A DNA stretch of 64,000 bases from Streptomyces sp. NBC_00271 (GCF_036178845.1 NZ_CP108070.1:6076001-6140000); one strand, 5' to 3'; positions 35,285-43,314 are shown, counted from the stretch's first letter. A program made the numbers and translations. Notes: a model not told the origin generated them from the letters alone.

Positions 35285-36853
35285 ATGGAGCCCGCGATAC
35301 CCATCGAACTGGGCGGCCGGCTGATGGAGCTGGCCGAACGCAAGGACATCGCCCGTGCCGGGCAGGACCCGAAGGCGACCGAACGACAGCACGCCAAGGG
35401 CAAGCTGACCGCTCACGAGCGCATCGAACTACTGCTGGACAAGGGCAGCTTCCAGGAGGTCGAACCGCTGCGCCGGCACCGTGCGACCGGCTTCGGCCTG
35501 GAGGCCAAGAAGCCCTACGGCGACGGTGTGATCACCGGCTGGGGCACGGTCGAGGGCCGTACGGTCTTCGTCTACGCCCATGACTTCCGTGTCTTCGGCG
35601 GCGCGCTGGGCGAGGCCCACGCCTGCAAGATCCACAAAATCATGGACATGGCCATCGCCGCCGGGGCGCCGCTGGTGTCGCTCAACGACGGTGCGGGCGC
35701 CCGCATCCAGGAGGGTGTCTCCGCGCTCGCCGGGTACGGCGGCATCTTCCAGCGCAACACCCGGGCCTCCGGTGTCATCCCGCAGATCAGCGTGATGCTC
35801 GGCCCGTGCGCGGGTGGCGCGGCGTACTCGCCCGCCCTGACCGACTTCATCTTCGCCGTCCGGGACATCTCGCAGATGTTCATCACCGGGCCCGACGTGG
35901 TCCGCGCGGTCACCGGCGAGGAGATCAGCCAGAACGGGCTCGGCGGGGCCGATGTGCACGGCGCTGTCTCGGGAGTGGCGCACTTCGTCCACGACGACGA
36001 GGAGAGCTGCCTCGCCGAGGTGCGCTATCTGCTGTCGCTGCTGCCGTCCAACAACCGCGAGCTGCCGCCCCGGCACGTCAGCGGCGACCCGGGCGACCGG
36101 TCCGGGGACGTGCTGCTCGACCTGGTGCCGCACGACGGCAACCGTTCGTACGACATGCGCGGGGTCGTCGAGGAACTCGTCGACGACGGCGACTACGTGG
36201 AGGTGCACGCGGGCTGGGCGCCGAACATCGTCTGCGCCCTGGCCCGGATCGACGGTCACACCGTCGGCATCGTCGCCAACCAGCCGGCCGCCATGGCGGG
36301 TGTCCTGGACATCAAGGCGAGCGAGAAGGCCGCGCGGTTCGTGCAGTTCTGCGACTCCTTCAACATCCCGCTGGTCACGCTGGTCGACGTGCCCGGCTTC
36401 CTGCCCGGCGTGGACCAGGAGCACGAGGGCATCATCCGGCGCGGCGCCAAGCTGCTGTACGCGTACTGCAACGCGACCGTGCCGCGGGTCTCCGTGGTGC
36501 TGCGCAAGGCGTACGGCGGCGCGTACATCGTGATGGACTCCCGCTCCATAGGCGCCGACATCGCGCTGGCCTGGCCGACCAACGAGATCGCGGTCATGGG
36601 TGCCGAGGGGGCCGCCAACGTGGTCTTCCGGCGGGAGATCGCGGCCGCGGACGACCCCGACGCGATGCGTCAAGAGAAAATCGACCAGTACAAGGAGGAG
36701 CTGGTCCACCCTTACTACGCCGCCGAACGCGGGCTGGTCGACGACGTCATCGACCCGCGCGAGACCCGGGCGGTCCTGGCCCGTTCGCTCGCCATGCTCG
36801 CGGCCAAGCACGCCGAGCTGCCGCGCCGCAAGCACGGCAACCCGCCCCAGTGA
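35285..36853 (+). CDS. Acyl-CoA carboxylase beta subunit (carboxyltransferase)
   Basis: 522 residues from ATG 35285 (GGGAG at the right distance; an ATG at 35270 is less well placed). Crotonase-fold carboxyltransferase with two halves: ARIQEGVSALAGYGGIFQRN and GPCAGGAAYSPALTDF in the first, LVDVPGFLPGVDQEHEGIIRR and RKAYGGAYIVM in the second. It transfers CO2 from biotin to acetyl-CoA or propionyl-CoA. With the alpha subunit (22315) and epsilon (36868) it completes an in-cluster carboxylase, supplying malonyl-CoA extender units. Confidence 0.94.
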   Translation: MEPAIPIELGGRLMELAERKDIARAGQDPKATERQHAKGKLTAHERIELLLDKGSFQEVEPLRRHRATGFGLEAKKPYGDGVITGWGTVEGRTVFVYAHDFRVFGGALGEAHACKIHKIMDMAIAAGAPLVSLNDGAGARIQEGVSALAGYGGIFQRNTRASGVIPQISVMLGPCAGGAAYSPALTDFIFAVRDISQMFITGPDVVRAVTGEEISQNGLGGADVHGAVSGVAHFVHDDEESCLAEVRYLLSLLPSNNRELPPRHVSGDPGDRSGDVLLDLVPHDGNRSYDMRGVVEELVDDGDYVEVHAGWAPNIVCALARIDGHTVGIVANQPAAMAGVLDIKASEKAARFVQFCDSFNIPLVTLVDVPGFLPGVDQEHEGIIRRGAKLLYAYCNATVPRVSVVLRKAYGGAYIVMDSRSIGADIALAWPTNEIAVMGAEGAANVVFRREIAAADDPDAMRQEKIDQYKEELVHPYYAAERGLVDDVIDPRETRAVLARSLAMLAAKHAELPRRKHGNPPQ

Positions 36854-36867
36854 GCAGGGAGGAAACC

Positions 36868-37170
36868 ATGAGCATCCAGCGCCCCGCCCTTGTCCCCGTT
36901 CCCGATCCCGTTCCCGCCCCCGATCCCGTATCCGAACCGGCGGCCGGTCCCGTCTGCGAACCCGCGGCCGGTCCGCTTTTCCGGATCGAGCGCGGCTGCC
37001 CCTCCCCGGAGGAGCTGGCCGCGCTGACCGCGGTACTGATGGCCGTCACCGCGGGCCCCGGCGTCGCACCCGACGACACGGCCCGCAAGCACCAGGTCGT
37101 CGCCCTGTGGCGCCGCCCCGAACGCGTCACCGGCTTCGACGGCCCCCGCACCTGGCGAGCGGCGGCCTGA
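36868..37170 (+). CDS. Acyl-CoA carboxylase epsilon subunit
   Basis: 100 residues from ATG 36868 with GGGAGGAAA upstream, 14 bp after the beta subunit. A Pro/Val/Asp-rich repeat (PVPDPVPAPDPVSEP) is followed by the family core FRIERGCPSPEELAALTAVL and a C-terminal WRRPERV...RTWRAA. Epsilon subunits of streptomycete carboxylases bind and stimulate the beta subunit. A terminator hairpin follows. Confidence 0.85.
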   Translation: MSIQRPALVPVPDPVPAPDPVSEPAAGPVCEPAAGPLFRIERGCPSPEELAALTAVLMAVTAGPGVAPDDTARKHQVVALWRRPERVTGFDGPRTWRAAA

Positions 37171-37200
37171 GCCGGGCCCTTCGGGGGAAGAAACAGGCCG

Positions 37201-37238
37201 AAGGGGCCGGAGAGTTCACAGGAACTCTCCGGCCCCTT
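37201..37238. terminator. Hairpin between convergent epsilon subunit and PPTase genes
   Basis: Perfect 16-bp arms AAGGGGCCGGAGAGTT/AACTCTCCGGCCCCTT with a six-base loop, between genes that converge; probably bidirectional. Confidence 0.85.
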
Positions 37239-37326
37239 GGCCGTGCCCCCTCAGGGGCGTGGGGAACCGCGCGACCAGCCCAGGACAACCCGCACCCTGA
37301 GGCCGACCCGCAGTCCCCCCATCTCC

Positions 37327-38133
37327 TCAGCGCTCCAGATCCCCGTGCTGAGCGGGATCCCGGAGCATCGACCGCAGCCCCGGTTCCATCTCCACAAGAC
37401 GCTCCACCGCATCCGGGGCGTACAGATAGGCGGTGGGCACGGCGCGAAGGGCGACGGGCCGATCCCCCGCCCCGGCCAGCGCCACCGCCGCGATGTGGGT
37501 GGAACACAGGGGCAGGTTGCCCACCACCCAGCCCGTCGGCCGCTCGGCCAGTCCCGCCTCACCGAGGTAGTCGAGGTCGGCCCCCCGGGTCAGCCCGGTG
37601 CCCAGCCCCTTCAGATACGCCTCCTTCCGTGTCCACAGGCGGCCGAAGGCCATGGTCCGTTCGTGCTCGGGAATCTTCTCGAGCTCCTCACGCTCGGCCG
37701 GATGCAGCGCCGGCAGACACGCCTCGGCGGTCTGGGGCGACGGCAGCCGTTGGACGTCGGCGCCCACCCGCGACTCCGCCACCACCACGATCGCCAGGCC
37801 GTGGCTGTGCGAGAGCGAGAACTGGGGGGCGCCGCCGGGCACGCCGAGCACCACGGGCCGGCCGTGGCGTTCACCGTTGCCGTTGTACCGCTCGCCGGCG
37901 AGGTTGAGCCGGCTCGGTTCGATGCCGGTGTAACCGGCGAGGACCCGGCGCAGTCCCACGTGCGCCGCGGCGTACATCTGGCGGTCGTCGGGGCGACGGT
38001 AGGAGTCGGCCCGACCTCTCTCGTACGCGTCGAGCTCGTCGTACGGGACGTCACGCGGCGAGTCGGGCGGCGGCAGCAGCCACACGTCCAACTCCCCTCG
38101 CGCTACGGCGAGCCGGCGCACCGTCGGGGTCAA
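37327..38133 (-). CDS. Sfp-type 4'-phosphopantetheinyl transferase (JadM-like)
   Basis: 268 residues from TTG 38133, whose TTGA overlaps the stop of the upstream aromatase gene. Family motifs: FSLSHSHGLAIVVVA, VGADVQ (the Mg-binding Asp; the usual following Glu is Gln), and GRLWTRKEAYLKGLG. It transfers the phosphopantetheine arm of CoA to Ser43 of the cluster ACP. Translational coupling to the second aromatase/cyclase is unusual for a PPTase. Dedicated PPTases occur in jadomycin and kinamycin clusters. Confidence 0.92.
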   Translation of the reverse strand: MTPTVRRLAVARGELDVWLLPPPDSPRDVPYDELDAYERGRADSYRRPDDRQMYAAAHVGLRRVLAGYTGIEPSRLNLAGERYNGNGERHGRPVVLGVPGGAPQFSLSHSHGLAIVVVAESRVGADVQRLPSPQTAEACLPALHPAEREELEKIPEHERTMAFGRLWTRKEAYLKGLGTGLTRGADLDYLGEAGLAERPTGWVVGNLPLCSTHIAAVALAGAGDRPVALRAVPTAYLYAPDAVERLVEMEPGLRSMLRDPAQHGDLER

Positions 38134-39083
38134 CGGCGGCCCTCCGCGTGAGCCTTGGCATGGTTCAGGGTGGCCAGGCTGTTGGTGGACAGGGCGGTGT
38201 GGACGTACTCGCGCGCGTCGGCGACGGTGGCGGTGTCACCGAGGATGCGGGCGATGTTGTCCGTGTTGAGACTGACGGTGTGCTGGGAGGTGGCCGCGAC
38301 GCCCTGGTCGGTGTCCTGGAAGGTCCAGTGGCCGGTGTGGAGGGTCATCAGCGCGGGCAGGGTGACCTGCTTGTACGCGATGCGCTGGTGGGGGAAGGTC
38401 ACCCGGTAGGACTTGGTGGTGTGGACGGAGCCGTCCTTGGCCCGGGTGTCCATCTCCAGGGTCTGGAGTCCCACGGTGTCCTCTTCCAGACGGACCGTCG
38501 CCACGTGCGGCAGACGCTCCGACCACAGGTTCGCCTCGTTGATGAAGGCGAACAGGTCCTTGGCGGACCCGTCGACGTAGACGGTGTCCTCGAACGAGAA
38601 CGTCAACTCGGCTTCGGCGTATTCGCGTTCCGCGTTCTCCTTCAGCGCCGCGAGTTCCGCGACGGCACTCCGGTCGATCTCGGCGCCGATCCGGTCCAGG
38701 GCCCCGGCGTCGTCGTCGGCGGCCCGGAACTCGTGCAGCAGCCGTACCCGGGAGGCGTTCTCCCCGAGCGGTTCGACGAGCCAGGCGCCGCCGAGGCCGG
38801 CGACGGGGGACGCGGTGACCAGGTGCTGGAAGTTGACCCGCAGCGTGGCGGGTTCGACGATCCGGCGCAGCGGACGGCAGCGCGGTTCGCCCGCCGCGGT
38901 CGGTGCGGTCTCCCAGATCGTCAGCCGTTCCTCGCCCTCGGGAGCCTCCTCGTGCTCGACGTGGATGACCGAGGGGAAGATCCGTGGCCAGTTCCCGACC
39001 TCGGCGATCAGCCGGTGGACGGTGTCCGCCGGGACCGCGATGTTGATCTCGTGCGCGACTTGGCGCATGCCCGGGTGTTCCAT
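38130..39083 (-). CDS. Di-domain aromatase/cyclase (second copy)
   Basis: 317 residues from ATG 39083 (GAGGAGA upstream); ATG 39068 is an alternative. Same two-domain SRPBCC architecture as the gene at 28395. The first half is clearly diverged (RQVAHEINIAVPADTVHRLI versus TREVEHEITIAAPAPAVYRL), whereas the second half is identical over 278 bp of DNA. Both genes appear intact. Angucycline clusters usually need one such enzyme, so this copy may act on another ring or another substrate, or be redundant. The longer frame upstream to 39242 has no family similarity. Confidence 0.92.
   Translation of the reverse strand: MEHPGMRQVAHEINIAVPADTVHRLIAEVGNWPRIFPSVIHVEHEEAPEGEERLTIWETAPTAAGEPRCRPLRRIVEPATLRVNFQHLVTASPVAGLGGAWLVEPLGENASRVRLLHEFRAADDDAGALDRIGAEIDRSAVAELAALKENAEREYAEAELTFSFEDTVYVDGSAKDLFAFINEANLWSERLPHVATVRLEEDTVGLQTLEMDTRAKDGSVHTTKSYRVTFPHQRIAYKQVTLPALMTLHTGHWTFQDTDQGVAATSQHTVSLNTDNIARILGDTATVADAREYVHTALSTNSLATLNHAKAHAEGRR
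38273..38550 (-). repeat. 278-bp perfect inverted repeat, copy 2
   Basis: Reverse complement of 28910-29187 without a mismatch. It lies 9.1 kb away in opposite orientation, so recombination between copies would invert the intervening genes. Confidence 0.95.
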
Positions 39084-39153
39084 GCGTGCTGTCTCCTCGT
39101 CCTGGTGTGGCGCGCGGGGGCGGGACGGGAACGGGAACGTGACGGACAGAAAA

Positions 39154-39186
39154 GCCGCTGCCGGGTGGGGGATTCCCGGCAGCGGC
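39154..39186 (-). terminator. Hairpin between the ABM oxygenase and second aromatase genes
   Basis: Perfect 12-bp arms GCCGCTGCCGGG/CCCGGCAGCGGC with a 9-nt loop, in the 304-bp gap 39084-39387. It would end the minus-strand oxygenase transcript. The gap also contains a parS site and presumably the promoter of the second aromatase gene. Confidence 0.65.
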
Positions 39187-39311
39187 CAGCCAGTGGGGAT
39201 GGGAACGCGCCCGTGCGTCCGCGTCCGTGCGCGATCTGTCATACGTGCTTCGGTTGTGCGTGGGTCTGCCGTGCGGGCGGGGCTGCCATGTCTTCAGAGC
39301 TGCCGTGCGGG

Positions 39312-39327
39312 TGTTTCACGTGAAACA
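39312..39327. promoter_or_regulatory. Perfect parS centromere site (ParB binding)
   Basis: TGTTTCACGTGAAACA, a perfect 16-bp palindrome containing the bacterial parS core GTTTCACGTGAAAC. Streptomyces carry about twenty such sites around oriC for ParB-driven segregation. It lies between two cluster genes, just below the 3' end of the ABM oxygenase gene. Confidence 0.92.
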
Positions 39328-39387
39328 ACGTGCAGACCCGGTGGCGGGCCGGCCGCCGCCCGACCGGTCGGCCCGCCACCGGGTGGC

Positions 39388-40083
39388 TCACTCGCCCGCG
39401 GCGCGGGTGTGGACGACCTGGTAGGTGTTCTCGTCCTGCCAGGTCTGGAGCGCGGCGACGCGGGCGTCGACCTTCTGGCGCTCCGGGGAGCGCTCACCCT
39501 GCGGCACGGAGCGGAAGGCGTCGTACGCCTCCTTGCTGTCCCACTGGGAGTAGACGACGACGAACTTGCCCTCGATGCCGCGGGCACGCAGGCCGCGCAG
39601 CACCGTGTGGGTGCGGTAGCCGGGGACGTCGACCAGCCACGTCTGGGACTCGCCCAGGGCGTCGATCAGGTCCTCCTGGTTCTCCGGCAGAACGCCGAAC
39701 AGCTCGATGGCCGTGTAGTCGTCGCGGGACGGGGAGATCTCGGTGACGCCGCCCAGCTCCGGCTTCTGCTGCGTGAAGGCGATCTCGTTCTGGAGCAGAC
39801 GGATCGAGGTGGTGATCTCACCGAAGAGCGGGAGGGTGCGGTGCTTGAACTCCTCACCGGCGTAACGGCTCTCCAGGTCCTCGGTGCTGCGCCACTGGAT
39901 GAAGTTGGCCGTTCCCGGCTTGTCCTGCCCGGCGTGGACCGTGCTGGATATCCAGCCCTCGTAGGCCGCCGTGTCGACGATCTGGCGCATCGCGGCGAGC
40001 AGCTTGACCTGCTTCTCGGCGGCGTCGGTCGAGAACAGGTTGAGAACGGTCAGGTGCTGACCATCGGCTGCGATCTTCGGCAT
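39388..40083 (-). CDS. Two-domain ABM oxygenase, ring-B-opening type (AlpJ/JadG/GilOII-like)
   Basis: 231 residues from ATG 40083. Two antibiotic-biosynthesis-monooxygenase (ferredoxin-like) domains in tandem: residues 10-110 (LTVLNLFSTDAAEKQVKLLA, ANFIQWRSTEDLESRY) and 120-225 (YTAIELFGVLPENQEDLIDA, VVYSQWDSKEAYDAF). The tandem form and length fit the AlpJ/JadG/GilOII group, which uses reduced flavin to cleave ring B of dehydrorabelomycin on the way to kinamycin, jadomycin and gilvocarcin. A flavin reductase that could feed it is encoded at 42165. If correct, the product is a ring-B-opened or contracted angucycline. The assignment rests on domain layout and context; single-domain quinone-forming ABM enzymes are the alternative. 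Confidence 0.75.
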   Translation of the reverse strand: MPKIAADGQHLTVLNLFSTDAAEKQVKLLAAMRQIVDTAAYEGWISSTVHAGQDKPGTANFIQWRSTEDLESRYAGEEFKHRTLPLFGEITTSIRLLQNEIAFTQQKPELGGVTEISPSRDDYTAIELFGVLPENQEDLIDALGESQTWLVDVPGYRTHTVLRGLRARGIEGKFVVVYSQWDSKEAYDAFRSVPQGERSPERQKVDARVAALQTWQDENTYQVVHTRAAGE

Positions 40084-40114
40084 TCTCTCGTCTCTTCCGT
40101 TCGAGGAAATGGGA

Positions 40115-40174
40115 GTGCGAATGGAGGTGCGAATGAAGGTGCGGGTGGAGCTACGAATGGAGCTACGAATGCAG
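40115..40174. repeat. Five tandem 12-bp repeats upstream of the ABM oxygenase
   Basis: Units GTGCGAATGGAG, GTGCGAATGAAG, GTGCGGGTGGAG, CTACGAATGGAG and CTACGAATGCAG follow without gaps in the divergent gap 40084-40331, in the leader of the ABM gene. Confidence 0.85.
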
Positions 40175-40331
40175 CATGGCAAGAAGATCTGCCCATGTGA
40201 AAGGGTCGGCACTTCAGGATTGGCAGCGCTTTTGTCAATTGTTCGAGGGCGGTGTCAGATCTTTCTCAACTTCGTCAGGGCTGTGAAAAGCGGCCTTGGT
40301 TGCCGATTGGCGTGGGCGCCATGCTCGGGTA

Positions 40332-40778
40332 ATGCAGTCAGGCCCGGAAGTATTAGAGATATCCACTCTCCTTGACCGGTACCTCATCGGTCTCGACGAC
40401 GACGAACTCGACGACGCGTGGGCGCGGGGGCTCTTCACGAAGGACGCCTTGGTCGAGTTCCCCATGAGCCGGCACGAGGGCCTCGACGGACTCGCCGGCT
40501 ACCACCGTGACGCGCTGGCGGCCTTCGCCGCCACCCAGCACCTCGGCTCGCCCGCGGTCGTCGACCTCGACGACGCCGGTGAACGGGCCGTGCTGCGCGC
40601 CAACCTCGTCTCGACGCATGTGCACCACCCCGACGCGGCGGACGGGCCCCTGTTCCAGGTCGGCACCCTCGCGACCGGCGAAGCCCGCCGCGCCGCGGAG
40701 GGCTGGCGGCTCTCCTCACTGACCTTCCGCGTGCTGTGGACCCGCGGCACCCCGCCCCGACCCCGGGAGCCCCAATGA
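40332..40778 (+). CDS. SnoaL/NTF2-like protein
   Basis: 148 residues from ATG 40332. NTF2-like cone fold signature: an N-terminal helix LEISTLLDRYLIGLDDDELDDAW, then LFTKDALVEFPMSRHEGLDG and a strand region RAVLRANLVSTHVHHPD. SnoaL-like proteins in aromatic polyketide clusters act as cyclases, hydroxylases or accessory folding enzymes; this one could be any of these. The stop overlaps the next ATG (ATGA), so it is coupled to the antiporter gene. Confidence 0.75.
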   Translation: MQSGPEVLEISTLLDRYLIGLDDDELDDAWARGLFTKDALVEFPMSRHEGLDGLAGYHRDALAAFAATQHLGSPAVVDLDDAGERAVLRANLVSTHVHHPDAADGPLFQVGTLATGEARRAAEGWRLSSLTFRVLWTRGTPPRPREPQ

Positions 40779-42085
40779 CGACGCTGGCGGCGGCCAGTCC
40801 CCAGGACATGAAACTCGCGATCATGCTTGCCGACATCGGCGTGGTGCTCGTGGCCGGCGCCGCACTCGGCCGGCTCGCGCAGAAGCTGCGTCAGCCGATG
40901 GTGGTCGGCGAGATCACCGCGGGCATCCTGCTCGGCCCGAGCGTCCTCGGCCTACTGCCGGGGAACCCCACCGAGCGTCTCTTCCCCGCCGACGTACGGC
41001 CGTTGCTGTCCGCGGTCTCCCAGGTCGGTCTGATCCTGTTCATGTTCGTGGTCGGCTGGGAGTTCGAGAAGCGCCTGATCAGGCCGCACGCCCGGCTCGC
41101 CGCGGGCGTCTCGCTCTCGTCGATCGCGATGGCCTTCGGCCTCGGGGTGGCGCTGGCCCCGTTCCTGTACGACGAGCACTCCACGGTGGCCGGACACCAC
41201 ATCTCCTTCGTCGCGTTCGCCACCTTCATCGGCACCGCGATGTCGGTGACCGCCTTCCCCGTGCTCGCGCGGATCCTCACCGAGAACAAGCTCCTGGACA
41301 CCCGGGCCGGTTCGCTCTCGCTGGCCAGCGCCGCCATCGACGACCTGCTCGCCTGGTGCCTGCTGGCTTATGTCTCGGCCCTGGTCACGGCGAACGGGAA
41401 CTACTCCGACCTCGCCCGCATCGGTTTCTACAGCGTGCTCTACGTGGCCGGGATGCTGCTGGTCGTACGCCCGCTGGTGGCCCGGCTGGTGTGGCGCTGG
41501 GCGGCCACCGAGCGCTGGTCGGCGCTGCTCGCGGTGTTGTGCGCGGGCGCCCTGACCTCGGCCTGGCTGACCACTTGGATCGGCATCCACGCCATCTTCG
41601 GGGCCTTCCTGTTCGGGTTCGTGATGCCCCGTGAGCCCGCCATGGTCCTCGCGGAGCATCTGCGCAAGCCCATGGATCACGTCAGCGTCGTGCTGCTTCC
41701 GGTCTTCTTCATCGTCACCGGGCTCGGCGTGGACCTCGGTGCGCTCACCGCCGGCGACGTCGTCGCGCTCGTCGCGATCATCGTCGTGGCCTGCACCGGC
41801 AAGCTGGTCGGCGCCATCCTTCCGGCGCGGCTGGCCGGGTTCTCCTGGCGTGAGTCGAAGGACCTGGGGCTGCTGATGAACACCCGGGGTCTGACCGAAC
41901 TCATCATCCTCAACGCGGCCGTCAGCCTGGGCGTGCTCGACACCCGCATGTTCACGATGCTCGTGATCATGGCGCTGGTCACGACGGCGATGGCGGGTCC
42001 GCTGCTGTCCAGGCGTCGTCCGGCGCCGGCTGTCGTGCCCGAGCCGTCCGAGCCGTCCGAGACCCCGGCTTCACGCGCGGCCTGA
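40775..42085 (+). CDS. Cation/proton antiporter, CPA2 (KefB/NapA-like)
   Basis: 436 residues from ATG 40775. About 12 membrane helices with conserved segments QPMVVGEITAGILLGPSVLG, SVTAFPVLARILTEN and SAAIDDLLAWCLLAY, where the Asp pair is the ion-binding site. CPA2 transporters exchange Na+ or K+ for H+. In antibiotic clusters they may provide self-resistance or drive efflux. No cytoplasmic TrkA domain is present. Confidence 0.88.
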   Translation: MTTLAAASPQDMKLAIMLADIGVVLVAGAALGRLAQKLRQPMVVGEITAGILLGPSVLGLLPGNPTERLFPADVRPLLSAVSQVGLILFMFVVGWEFEKRLIRPHARLAAGVSLSSIAMAFGLGVALAPFLYDEHSTVAGHHISFVAFATFIGTAMSVTAFPVLARILTENKLLDTRAGSLSLASAAIDDLLAWCLLAYVSALVTANGNYSDLARIGFYSVLYVAGMLLVVRPLVARLVWRWAATERWSALLAVLCAGALTSAWLTTWIGIHAIFGAFLFGFVMPREPAMVLAEHLRKPMDHVSVVLLPVFFIVTGLGVDLGALTAGDVVALVAIIVVACTGKLVGAILPARLAGFSWRESKDLGLLMNTRGLTELIILNAAVSLGVLDTRMFTMLVIMALVTTAMAGPLLSRRRPAPAVVPEPSEPSETPASRAA

Positions 42086-42106
42086 TCAGGAACGCCCCCG
42101 GCACCC

Positions 42107-42145
42107 CCGTAACTCCGTAACCGCGTAACTCCGTAACCCCGTACC
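42107..42145. repeat. Tandem CCGTAAC repeats before the flavin reductase
   Basis: CCGTAACT, CCGTAACCG, CGTAACT, CCGTAACC and CCGTACC follow directly in the 79-bp gap between the antiporter and the flavin reductase. Confidence 0.7.
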
Positions 42146-42164
42146 CGAGAACGAGAGGGCTGTC

Positions 42165-42689
42165 GTGATCCCCGTTTCGCAAGCCATCCCCGAGCAGCTC
42201 GGTCCGGTCGACGGCCGCGCGCTGCGCACCGTGTGCGGACACTTCGCCACCGGTGTCACGGTCATCACCTCGGGCAGCGGCGACAACGCCACGGGCGCCA
42301 CGGTGAACTCCTTCACCTCGGTCTCCCTGGACCCGGCGCTGGTGCTCATCTGCCTGCACGACAACTCCCGGCTGCTGCCCGTGGTCCAGGAGTCCGGCGG
42401 CTTCGTCGTGAACTTCCTGACGCAGCGACAGGAGCCCGTGGCCTGGGCGTTCGCCGGTCGGCGGACGGCCCGGATCGAGGAGGTGCCGCACCACAGGTCT
42501 GTCCTCGACCTGCCGGTGCTCAGCGAGGCACTCGCGCATCTGGAGTGCCGGCTGGTCACCGAGTACGACGGCGGCGACCACACCATCCTGCTGGGCGAGG
42601 TCGTCGGTCTGCGCGCGCCCTCCGAAGCCGAACAGGAGGACCCGCTGATCTTCTTCCAGGGCTCCATGCGGACACCGGCATGGAGCTGA
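42165..42689 (+). CDS. Flavin reductase (HpaC/JadY-like)
   Basis: 174 residues from GTG 42165. Split-barrel FMN-binding reductase: LRTVCGHFATGVTVITSG, TVNSFTSVSLDPALVLICLH, GFVVNFL and the end LIFFQGSMRT. It reduces FMN or FAD with NAD(P)H and releases it. Likely clients in the cluster are the halogenase (47073), which needs FADH2, and the ABM oxygenase (39388), which in related pathways uses reduced flavin. Confidence 0.9.
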   Translation: MIPVSQAIPEQLGPVDGRALRTVCGHFATGVTVITSGSGDNATGATVNSFTSVSLDPALVLICLHDNSRLLPVVQESGGFVVNFLTQRQEPVAWAFAGRRTARIEEVPHHRSVLDLPVLSEALAHLECRLVTEYDGGDHTILLGEVVGLRAPSEAEQEDPLIFFQGSMRTPAWS

Positions 42690-42703
42690 AGGACCTACCA
42701 GGT

Positions 42704-43186
42704 TCAGTGGCGGGCCGCGGCCTGCTCCTCCGCCTCGTCGAACGCCTGCCGCGCCTGCTCCACGAGCGGCAGGTGGCCGGTCGACCAGTCGAAGAGCGAG
42801 GCGAACAGGGGGGCCAGGGTCCGTCCCAGATCGCTGATCTCGTACTCCACCCGGGGCGGCACCTCCGGGTAGTACGTGCGGATCACCAGCCCGTCCCGCT
42901 CCAGCTGACGCAGCCGCTGCGTCAGCACCTTCGGCGTGATGGTGCCGATGTTGCGGTGCAGTTCCACGAAGCGCTGGGTGCCGAAGGCGTTCAGCGTCCA
43001 CAGGATCGGCGTGGTCCAGCGGCTGAACACGATGTCGAGGACCGGGGCGATCGGGCACCTCTGCGGGGTGCCGGCGGCGGCCGCGTGCGCGGCTTCGGGG
43101 CTGGTCACGACCGGCGTGCCGGTCGCGTCGGCGGCGCCGCTCGCGGCCGTACGGCCCTGCGTGGCTGTGTCCTTCATTCCGACCAT
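42704..43186 (-). CDS. HxlR-family transcriptional regulator
   Basis: 160 residues from ATG 43186 (GGAAGG upstream); ATG 43177 is also possible. Winged helix of the HxlR type: RCPIAPVLDIVFSRWTTPIL, FVELHRNIGTITPKVLTQRL, ERDGLVIRTYY and the wing PPRVEYEISDLG. A Cys before the domain (PQRCPIA) is in the place used by quinone- or redox-sensing members. It is divergent from the 14-helix exporter and shares the gap with a palindromic element that recurs at 52328, so it probably controls efflux and the distal NmrA-like gene. Confidence 0.88.
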   Translation of the reverse strand: MVGMKDTATQGRTAASGAADATGTPVVTSPEAAHAAAAGTPQRCPIAPVLDIVFSRWTTPILWTLNAFGTQRFVELHRNIGTITPKVLTQRLRQLERDGLVIRTYYPEVPPRVEYEISDLGRTLAPLFASLFDWSTGHLPLVEQARQAFDEAEEQAAARH

Positions 43187-43201
43187 CACCTTCCGGGAAG
43201 T

Positions 43202-43240
43202 CACTTTCCTCTAGGTACCTACTATACCCAGGATGCTAGC
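43202..43240. promoter_or_regulatory. Putative HxlR operator, copy 1
   Basis: 39 bp that match 52328-52366 at 36 positions, the first 26 exactly. Its centre is the palindrome TAGGTACCTA (43212-43221) followed by CTATAC. It lies directly upstream of the HxlR gene and between it and the exporter; TATAGT on the minus strand could be the regulator's -10. Confidence 0.8.
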
Positions 43241-43314
43241 TTCCAAGAAGCCAGCAAAGCCAGTACCTCCCTGTACGTCCCCGTCCGAGAATCCTCATGC
43301 TCCTAGGGAGTGAC

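Noticed and set aside
40115-40174. Tandem repeats as a CRISPR array
   Set aside because: Units are 12 bp without spacers and no cas gene is present.
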